Source: Sphingomonas sp.
GTDB lineage: Bacteria; Pseudomonadota; Alphaproteobacteria; Sphingomonadales; Sphingomonadaceae
Length of the DNA: 6,456 bases
Reading direction: 5' to 3'
Assembly: GCA_030146605.1 (NCBI GenBank)
Contig: JASLBO010000078.1
Location: 1 to 6,456, forward strand
Numbering within the stretch: the stretch's first letter is position 1; each line of letters opens with the position of its first letter. The notes under the pieces were generated by a model. The model was not told where the DNA came from. It did no database searches and was given only the letters and a program-made list of their open reading frames with translations. Made by a program: the position numbers and the translations under genes. Below are positions 1 through 5,350 of this stretch, in pieces.

Positions 1-2
1 CG

Positions 3-1058
3 GAGATGCCGCTGCCGGCCACCGTCGACGCGATCGGCATCAACTATCAGGGCGCCGGCGTCCGATCCTTGCCGCCGCAATATCGCCCCTTCGCCGAGAA
101 ATTTCCGGACAAGATCCTGTTCGAATCCGAGAGCGCTTCGACGCTCAGCAGCCGCGGCGAATATCTCTTCCCGGTATCGGGCAGCATCAGCGGCCCGGTC
201 CGGCCGGGCTCCGGCGGCGATCCCGCCCGCCAGCACGTGAGCGCCTATGAGCTCCACGCTGCCGATTTCGGGTCTTCGCCCGACCGCGAATTTGCCGCGA
301 TGGACCAGAATCCGGGCGTCGCCGGCGAGTTCGTCTGGACGGGATTCGACTATCTCGGCGAACCGACGCCTTATTATGGCGCACGCAGTTCCTATTCGGG
401 CATTATCGACCTTGCCGGGTTCCCGAAGGATCGTTTCTGGCTCTATCAGGCGCGGTGGCGGCCCGAGCTGAAATTCGCCCATATTCTGCCGCACTGGACC
501 TGGCCAGGCCGCGAGGGGCAGGTGACCCCGGTCCATGTTTTCACTTCGGCGGACGAAGCCGAGCTGTTCGTCAACGGCAAGTCGCAGGGGCGGCAGAAGC
601 GCGCGCCCTTCGCCTATCGCTTCCGCTGGGATTACGTCACCTACGAGCCGGGCGAGGTAAAGGTCGTGACGTTGAAAGCGGGGCAGCCCTGGGCAACGCA
701 GACCGTCACGACAACCGAAGCGCCGGCAATCCTCTCGGCGGGTACCGACCGTAGCCGGATCAAGGGTGACGGCCGCGACGTCGCCTTCGTGACGGTGCGC
801 GTCCAGGATTCCCGGGGCCGGACCGCGCCGACCGCCGCGAATGTGATCCGCTTCACGGTGTCCGGCCCCGGAGAACTGGTTGCCACCGACAATGGCGACC
901 CGACCAGCTTCGTTCCGTTCCCGTCGGCAACGAGGCCCGCGTTCAACGGGCTCGCGCTGGCGATCGTCCGCGCCAGGCCGGGTGCGAAAGGAACGATCAC
1001 CGTCCAGGCGCAATCCGACGGGCTGGTCTCGGGCACGACCACGCTGACGGCCCGCTAG
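3..1058 (+). CDS. Glycoside hydrolase family 2 protein (beta-galactosidase-like), C-terminal part, 5' end outside the window
   Basis: This is the C-terminal 351 residues of a GH2 enzyme that hydrolyses a beta-glycoside, probably in the periplasm or outside the cell. The frame is open to the left edge, so the ATG at 6 is internal. Counting from it, GINYQG (11-16) fits a late strand of the catalytic TIM barrel. The stretch ESESASTLSSRGEY (40-53) matches the GH2 nucleophile region (commonly TETAS), which makes Glu42 the likely nucleophile. GEFVWTGFDYLGEPTPYYG (107-125) is the typical barrel end. About 155-235 resembles DUF4982 (ELFVNGKSQGRQK), and about 240-350 is an Ig-like C-terminal domain (ILSAGTDRSRIKGDGRD, then GELVATDNGDPTSF). 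The acid/base residue, sugar-binding domain and any signal peptide lie outside the window. The gene precedes a TonB-dependent receptor on the same strand, as in sugar-uptake loci. GH2 membership is secure; galactosidase specificity is a guess, and related enzymes act on other beta-glycosides. Confidence 0.9.
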   Translation, partial: EMPLPATVDAIGINYQGAGVRSLPPQYRPFAEKFPDKILFESESASTLSSRGEYLFPVSGSISGPVRPGSGGDPARQHVSAYELHAADFGSSPDREFAAMDQNPGVAGEFVWTGFDYLGEPTPYYGARSSYSGIIDLAGFPKDRFWLYQARWRPELKFAHILPHWTWPGREGQVTPVHVFTSADEAELFVNGKSQGRQKRAPFAYRFRWDYVTYEPGEVKVVTLKAGQPWATQTVTTTEAPAILSAGTDRSRIKGDGRDVAFVTVRVQDSRGRTAPTAANVIRFTVSGPGELVATDNGDPTSFVPFPSATRPAFNGLALAIVRARPGAKGTITVQAQSDGLVSGTTTLTAR

Positions 1059-1158
1059 GTCGGTTCCATTTCGTCGAGTCGGTCCGCTGCGAAAACAGGG
1101 GACCGGGTTCACAAGCAGCGTCCTCCGGGCGCGGCCCCAAGTCATAACTCAGACAAGA
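1059..1158. other. Spacer between GH2 stop and receptor promoter, no gene seen
   Basis: These 100 bases after the GH2 stop hold no credible open frame. I found no rho-independent terminator here: there are G and C runs but no hairpin followed by a T tract. Read-through from the GH2 gene into the receptor therefore cannot be excluded, although the receptor has its own promoter. Confidence 0.5.
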
Positions 1159-1187
1159 TTGACATATTCTCACTCGAATCCTATGGT
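1159..1187 (+). promoter_or_regulatory. Sigma-70-type promoter of the TonB-dependent receptor
   Basis: The -35 box TTGACA (1159-1164) is a perfect consensus match. A 17-base spacer leads to the -10 box TATGGT (1182-1187), which matches TATAAT at four of six positions. This predicts a transcription start near 1193-1195 and a 5' leader of about 60 bases before the ATG at 1254. The spacer and boxes are AT-rich compared with the surrounding high-GC sequence. The start site is inferred, not mapped. Confidence 0.75.
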
Positions 1188-1189
1188 CG

Positions 1190-1203
1190 AGTTAGCGCTA
1201 CCA
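1190..1203 (+). promoter_or_regulatory. LacI-family-like operator overlapping the transcription start
   Basis: The sequence AGTTAGCGCTACCA contains the perfect palindrome TAGCGCTA (1193-1200) and is near-symmetric over GTTAGCGCTACC (1191-1202, one mismatched pair). It closely resembles the TGGTAGCGCTA-type palindromes described for LacI-family sugar repressors in Caulobacter (xylose regulon) and Xanthomonas. It begins three bases after the -10 box, on the predicted start site, where a bound repressor would block initiation. No repressor gene lies in the window, so the regulator and inducer are unknown. The site implies sugar induction of the downstream receptor. Confidence 0.7.
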
Positions 1204-1218
1204 AAACGCTCGCGACCA

Positions 1219-1231
1219 CCTGCAAAGCAGG
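1219..1231 (+). other. Small hairpin in the receptor 5' leader
   Basis: CCTGC (1219-1223) and GCAGG (1227-1231) form a perfect 5-bp stem with an AAA loop, 8 bases before the ribosome binding site. It has no T tract, so it is not a terminator. It might affect mRNA stability or translation, or be chance in a high-GC leader. Confidence 0.3.
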
Positions 1232-1239
1232 GGAACATT

Positions 1240-1246
1240 GGGGAGG
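1240..1246 (+). promoter_or_regulatory. Ribosome binding site that sets the receptor start at 1254
   Basis: GGGGAGG (1240-1246) is a strong Shine-Dalgarno sequence, 7 bases before the ATG at 1254. The in-frame TTG at 1248 would leave only one base of spacing, so the ATG is the better start. Confidence 0.75.
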
Positions 1247-1253
1247 ATTGAGG

Positions 1254-4200
1254 ATGGTTTCTCGTATCGAATGCGCACGTCGCGCACTGATGGGCGCGGT
1301 TGCCGTCTCCGGCCTGGCCTTGCCGGCCCTTGCCGCGGCGCAGACCGCGGCATCCCCGGAATCCTCCGCCAGCATTGCCGGCGAGCCGCAGGACGGAACC
1401 GGTCAGGCCGCGCCCGCACAGGTCGACTCCCAGGATCCGTCCGAGACCGAGAACGACGAAATCGTCGTATCCGGCTATCGCGCGTCGCTGGAGAGCCAGA
1501 CCAACGCCAAGCGCAATTCGATCGGCTTCACCGACACGATCTTCGCCGAGGATATCGGCAAGTTTCCCGACACCAATATCGCGGAATCGGTGAACCGGAT
1601 CCCCGGCGTCACGATCAGTCGCGAAGTGACCGGGGAAGGCACCAACGTCGCGATCCGCGGCCTGGGCACGAACTTCACGCGGGTGTTGCTCAACGGCGCG
1701 CCGGTTGCGGTCGCCTCGGTGCGCTTCGACGCGCAGAGCACCAACCGCGAGGTGGATCTCGATCTACTGCCCACCGAATTGTTCACCCAGCTCACCGTCA
1801 GCAAATCCCCGGTGGCGAGCCAGATCGAGGGCGGCGCCGCCGGAACCGTGAATCTGCGCTCGGCAAGGCCCTTCGACAATCCCGACACCTATGTGAGCTA
1901 TTCGCTCCAGGGGCAGAGGGTCAGTTCGGCGGACAAATGGGGGTATCGCGGTCACCTGCTCGCCAGCACAACCTTCGGCAATTTCGGCATTCTAGCCGGC
2001 GTCTCGGTGTCCAAGACCCAGTTCCAGATCGACGGCTATGAGACGATCGGCTGGACCAACCCCAATTTGTCTGCAGCACAGCGCACCAGCGGCACGTTGA
2101 ATGCCACCGGCGGCGGCAATTTCAGCATCCCGGCGACCGTCCCGGCAAATGCCGGCAATGGCCTGACCACCGGCGCCGCGATCAATCAGGCGCTCCTCCT
2201 CGCCATCAATCCCGGCGCGACGATCGATCAGATCGACAATGGCCTGATACCCCGCCTCAGCCGCCCCCGCACCGAGGTGGGATCGCGCGAGCGCCAAAGC
2301 TATCTCGCGTCGCTCGAGTGGCGGCCCAGCGACGCCCTGCGCTTCTACGTCGACGGGATGTACGGCAAGCGCGACACCGAATTCACCCGAACCGCGATGA
2401 ACTGGGTCGGCCGCAACGGTGCGGCGATCCCGCTCAACACGACCTATGACCGCGCCGATTGCGCCACCGGCTGCGTCGTCACCAGCGGGACTTACGCGAA
2501 CGCGCAATTCTTCCTCGAATATCGTCCGTACAAGGACACCCAGGACTATTGGGGCGTAAATCCGGGGCTGGAATTCACCGTCAACGACTGGATCAGGGGC
2601 GACCTCCAGGCGAACTACACCAAGAGCAATTTCCGCCGCGAGAGCCCGACCGTGCTGGTGATCACGCCGCCGAGCAGCGGCGTCACCGCAACCTATGTCA
2701 ATGACGGGACCATCCCCGTGGTCACGGCCAACGTCGATCTCAACAATCCCGCCAATTTCGGCTGGGCCGGCGGCGGCCGCGTCAATTTGAACGGCGAGGA
2801 ACGCGAGACCGAGACCAAGGGCGTGCGCGGCAGCCTGCTGTTCGGCGATGCCTCGCGGTTCAGCGTCCGTGTCGGCGCGGCATATGACGACACGCGTCGC
2901 CGGATCACCCCGTTCGACAATACCGCTGTGTGGCAGAACGCGATCTGCGGCAATGGCCCCAACATCACCTTGCCGGCGCCCAACACCGGCACCACGCCGT
3001 GTACCGGACTCAACCAGCCGGGCACCGCGACGCCCACGGGCTTCCCCGCCTTTGCCGGCTACGGCACCAACTTCACGGCCGGCGGGCCGCCGATCAGCTA
3101 TGCCGGCTCGCGCATTCCCACCGCCGCAGTGCCCAATTACCTGATGCCCGGGAGCAACGGATTCATCACCGTCGACTGGAACAAGTTCAAGGCGGACACC
3201 AATTACGATGCCCTTCTCGCCAATGCCGATGAGACCGGCAGCGGCAGCAGCGGCGCCAATGGCGGCCTTATCCGTGAGAAGGTGACGGGTACCTTTGCCG
3301 AGGCGAACGGTGTCGTCGATGTCGGCGCCAATACGCTTCGGCTCAATGCCGGCGTTCGCTATGTCCGGACCGAGCAGATCATCGGCGGCAGGGTCAGCGT
3401 TCCAGACGGACGCAACTCGACGATCGCGGACGGCGGCCGCTATCCCAACACGGTCACTTTCCCGACCACGACGACGATCTATTCGAAGTTCCTGCCGTCA
3501 GCGAGCCTCGCGCTCGACTTCGATGGAAAGGCAGTGGTCCGCGGCTCGGTCTCGCGGACGATGACGCGCCCCGATCCGAACGCCATGCTGCCCGGGGCAA
3601 GCTTCGTGCAGCCGTCGGCCGACACCGGCACGGTCGGCAATCCGGCGCTCGACCCCTATATCTCGACCAACATCGATCTCGGATTCGAATATTATACGGG
3701 CGGTGAAGGGGTCATCGCGTTCGCCGCGTTCCGCAAGTCCATCACCGGCTTCACCGTCAATGGCCTGCGCACGGTCCCGTTCTCGTTCTTCAACCAATAT
3801 GGGATCACGATCGACTCGCTCACCCAGGCCCAGCGGGATGCGCTGGCTACCCGCGCCAATGGCGGCCCGCTCAACGACGTACCGGTGGTCGTCCAGCAAC
3901 AGGTCAACTCGGACGGCAAGCTCAAGGTCAACGGCCTCGAGTTCCAGATCACCCAGCCGCTCGATTTCCTCACGAACTGGGCGGGCGTCCGTGGCTTCGG
4001 CTTCCAGGGCAATCTGACCCTGATCGATCAGAAGGGCGAGGGCGCCGGCGCCCCCGCGGTTGCGATCGGGGTGGCACCGACCACTTATACCCTGACCGGC
4101 TATTATGAGGGCAATGGTCTCTCGGCGCGGCTGACCTACACCTATAACGAGGGGTCGCAAGGATCGGGCACCAACCAGAACGGCATTCCGGCGGCGGCGA

Positions 4201-4409
4201 TCTTCGGACGGGATTATACCCAGCTCGATTTCTCCGGCAGCGTCGATCTGGGTGGTATCTTCGGCCAGAAATATCTGCCGACGCTGGTGCTGAACGTCAT
4301 CAACATCACCAAGGAAGCGCAGAGCAGCTACTTCCAGTTCGATAACGCGACGTTCAACGAATATAATCCCGGCCGAACCGTCCTGGTGGGCATTCGCGGC
4401 CGTTTCTAG
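1254..4409 (+). CDS. TonB-dependent outer-membrane receptor, probable carbohydrate uptake
   Basis: This complete 1051-residue TonB-dependent receptor is an outer-membrane beta-barrel that imports a ligand using energy from TonB-ExbB-ExbD. The N-terminus is a signal peptide: a basic start, a hydrophobic core, and probable cleavage near ALAAAQ (25-30). A TonB box follows (DEIVVSG, 68-74). The plug domain (about 86-206) contains EDIGKFPDTNIAESVNRIPG (99-118), NVAIRGLG and SQIEGGAAGTVNLRSARPFD, hallmarks of the TIGR01782 (TonB-Xanth-Caul) subfamily. The remainder is the 22-strand-type barrel, with the conserved RTMTRPDP (768-775) and GNPALDP (795-801) region and a terminal Phe after GIRGR, the signal read by the BAM machinery. 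There is no N-terminal STN domain, so it is probably not a FecA-type signalling receptor. Two close cysteine pairs (403/407 and 565/583) lie in probable surface loops. The GH2 neighbour and the LacI-like operator point to a sugar ligand; the identity is not visible. Confidence 0.93.
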   Translation: MVSRIECARRALMGAVAVSGLALPALAAAQTAASPESSASIAGEPQDGTGQAAPAQVDSQDPSETENDEIVVSGYRASLESQTNAKRNSIGFTDTIFAEDIGKFPDTNIAESVNRIPGVTISREVTGEGTNVAIRGLGTNFTRVLLNGAPVAVASVRFDAQSTNREVDLDLLPTELFTQLTVSKSPVASQIEGGAAGTVNLRSARPFDNPDTYVSYSLQGQRVSSADKWGYRGHLLASTTFGNFGILAGVSVSKTQFQIDGYETIGWTNPNLSAAQRTSGTLNATGGGNFSIPATVPANAGNGLTTGAAINQALLLAINPGATIDQIDNGLIPRLSRPRTEVGSRERQSYLASLEWRPSDALRFYVDGMYGKRDTEFTRTAMNWVGRNGAAIPLNTTYDRADCATGCVVTSGTYANAQFFLEYRPYKDTQDYWGVNPGLEFTVNDWIRGDLQANYTKSNFRRESPTVLVITPPSSGVTATYVNDGTIPVVTANVDLNNPANFGWAGGGRVNLNGEERETETKGVRGSLLFGDASRFSVRVGAAYDDTRRRITPFDNTAVWQNAICGNGPNITLPAPNTGTTPCTGLNQPGTATPTGFPAFAGYGTNFTAGGPPISYAGSRIPTAAVPNYLMPGSNGFITVDWNKFKADTNYDALLANADETGSGSSGANGGLIREKVTGTFAEANGVVDVGANTLRLNAGVRYVRTEQIIGGRVSVPDGRNSTIADGGRYPNTVTFPTTTTIYSKFLPSASLALDFDGKAVVRGSVSRTMTRPDPNAMLPGASFVQPSADTGTVGNPALDPYISTNIDLGFEYYTGGEGVIAFAAFRKSITGFTVNGLRTVPFSFFNQYGITIDSLTQAQRDALATRANGGPLNDVPVVVQQQVNSDGKLKVNGLEFQITQPLDFLTNWAGVRGFGFQGNLTLIDQKGEGAGAPAVAIGVAPTTYTLTGYYEGNGLSARLTYTYNEGSQGSGTNQNGIPAAAIFGRDYTQLDFSGSVDLGGIFGQKYLPTLVLNVINITKEAQSSYFQFDNATFNEYNPGRTVLVGIRGRF

Positions 4410-4421
4410 GTCTTCCTCCCC

Positions 4422-4454
4422 GGGCGGTCGAGCGAGTCCCTCTCCCGATCGCCC
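4422..4454 (+). other. Second inverted repeat just before the terminator
   Basis: GGGCGGTCG (4422-4430) can pair with CGATCGCCC (4446-4454) in RNA as a 9-bp stem with one G-U pair and a 15-base loop. No T run follows, so it is not itself an intrinsic terminator. It may protect the 3' end of the receptor mRNA from exonucleases, or be chance in GC-rich sequence. Confidence 0.35.
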
Positions 4455-4460
4455 ACCCTG

Positions 4461-4487
4461 GAGCCGCCGGAAGGCGGCTCGTTTTTT
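4461..4487 (+). terminator. Rho-independent terminator of the receptor gene
   Basis: GAGCCGCC (4461-4468) and GGCGGCTC (4473-4480) form a perfect 8-bp GC-rich stem with a GGAA tetraloop. The stem is followed by G and then six T residues (4482-4487). It lies 51 bases after the receptor stop and should end that transcript before the gene remnants beyond. Confidence 0.92.
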
Positions 4488-4551
4488 GCGTGGCGCGCAG
4501 GGCTTCGGCTGTTCCCGTTTGCCGAGGGAGGCTATGACCTTGTGATCCGCG
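4488..4551. other. Short non-coding stretch between terminator and porin remnant
   Basis: These 64 bases contain no recognisable gene or site. By position they should hold the 3' end of the alginate-export-type gene, but no frame continues its conserved sequence. The left breakpoint of the remnant therefore lies near 4552. Confidence 0.45.
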
Positions 4552-4882
4552 TCAATCCCGATCGGACGCCAGCCACATCGGCCGGTACGCCGCGAACCAG
4601 TCGAGGCGCTCGCCCGGCGTCGCCCTGATCCGGATGCCGGGGTCGCGATGTTCGCCCGCGCCACCGCGTTGTAGAGGCCCGAGGGGGCGAGACCCGCGCG
4701 CCGCATGCCGAACAGGGTGTCGAAACGGCCATAACGCCCGCCTGCCCTGTCGCCGCTCGCGCGATCGAATTCGAGCGACAGACGCGGGGTCGATGCGCTC
4801 GGGAAAGTATAGCCGATATCGGCGTGGACGAAGGTCGCGCTGACCGCTGTGCCGCCGCGCCCGGTGCCGGCGTTATGGCCAC
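4552..4882 (-). pseudogene. Alginate-export-family outer-membrane protein, internal fragment with frameshift
   Basis: Reading leftward from about 4880, one frame gives AVSATFVHADIGYTF, then LSLEFDRASGDRAGGRYGRF, then DTLFGMRRAGLAPSGLYNAV up to ANIATP. A one-base shift at the G run 4639-4642 continues as GIRIRATPGERLDWFAAYRP and MWLASDRD, then TGA (4552-4554). Together these match the C-terminal half of the Alginate_exp family (PF13372), outer-membrane barrels usually of 400-500 residues that are annotated as alginate export proteins in sphingomonads. Only about 110 residues remain. The N-terminal three quarters are missing, as are the last 70-80 residues, normally introduced by a motif like FSTTGVRD. 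Loss of one G from a five-G run explains the shift. A sequencing error could mimic the shift but not the missing ends. The family call is from remembered motifs; the broken state is read directly. Confidence 0.7.
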
Positions 4883-4909
4883 CCGGATGTAACCCGCACC
4901 CGGCCGTCA

Positions 4910-4972
4910 GACTCGGTCGAAACCGAGGACCTGATCGGCAAGGTCTGGGTGACCCGGCGCGGCGTGCACGTG
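4910..4972 (+). pseudogene. Possible ChrB (chromate resistance regulator) fragment fused to the chrA remnant
   Basis: In frame with and directly before the ChrA remnant is a hydrophilic stretch, DSVETEDLIGKVWVTRRG then VHV. The part WVTRRGVHV resembles the start of the ChrB C-terminal domain (PF09828), typically a W-V-T-R motif followed by DR-A-x-x-W-L-I-R-R-F-I-D. Here the sequence switches at about 4973 to the hydrophobic ChrA stretch ILTTWVILVPCFLW, so the rest of ChrB is gone. chrB commonly lies immediately upstream of chrA, so an in-frame deletion from within chrB into chrA would make this join. The match covers only about 20 residues. It could instead be non-homologous sequence captured at a breakpoint. 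Confidence 0.5.
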
Positions 4973-5338
4973 ATCCTCACCACCTGGGTGATCCTCGTGC
5001 CCTGCTTCCTGTGGATCTTCGCCGGCGCCCCCTTTGTCGAGCGGCTGCGCGGCAATCAGGCGCTGTCGGCGGCGCTCTCCGCGATCACCGCGGCGGTGGT
5101 CGGCGTCATCCTCAATCTCGCGATCTGGTTCGCGATCCATACGCTGTCCGGCGAGGTGCGTTCGGTCCCGTTCGCCGCCGGCAGCTTCGAAATTCCCGTT
5201 CCGGGCACGATCGACGTCGCGGCTTCGCTGCTGGCGCTGGCGGCGGCGGTCGCGGTGTTCCGCTTCAAGGCCGGGGTGCTGCAGGTGCTCGCCGTCTGCG
5301 CGGCGGCGGGCGCACTCTACGTTCTCTTGCTCGGATGA
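4949..5338 (+). pseudogene. chrA: Chromate transporter ChrA, C-terminal remnant
   Basis: ChrA (CHR family, PF02417) is an inner-membrane chromate efflux protein, usually of about 400-450 residues with two homologous halves. Only the end of the second half is here: 129 residues if the GTG at 4949 is used. With that numbering, TTWVILVPCFLWIFAGAPFV (11-30), ERLRGNQALSAALSAITAAV (31-50) and VGVILNLAIWF (51-61) reproduce the conserved ChrA block. There are about four hydrophobic segments (8-28, 41-66, 88-104, 109-128). ChrA similarity starts near residue 9; the residues before it look like ChrB. No ATG lies in frame upstream and the ribosome binding site is weak (AAGG at 4940). Most of the transport core is missing, so I call a pseudogene. 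Expression as a short membrane protein is possible, but it is smaller than the roughly 200-residue single-domain ChrA proteins. The stop lies 12 bases from the stop of the convergent DUF2339 gene. Confidence 0.72.
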
Positions 5339-5350
5339 GCCCGCAACGGA

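Noticed and set aside
1248..1253. TTG at 1248 as the receptor start
   Set aside because: Only one base separates it from the Shine-Dalgarno sequence GGGGAGG (1240-1246). The ATG at 1254 has ideal spacing and begins a normal signal peptide.
3498..4706. A 402-codon open frame on the minus strand, antisense to the receptor
   Set aside because: It lies mostly opposite a clear receptor coding sequence, has Arg/Gly/Asp-rich composition typical of antisense frames in high-GC DNA, and has no recognisable domain. Only its first roughly 20 codons belong to a real relic, the porin fragment.
4532..4882. A 116-codon minus-strand frame in the scar region as an intact small gene
   Set aside because: Its product has no family resemblance. 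The alternative frames of the same strand, joined at 4640, give a clear porin-family match, so this is a shadow of a pseudogene.
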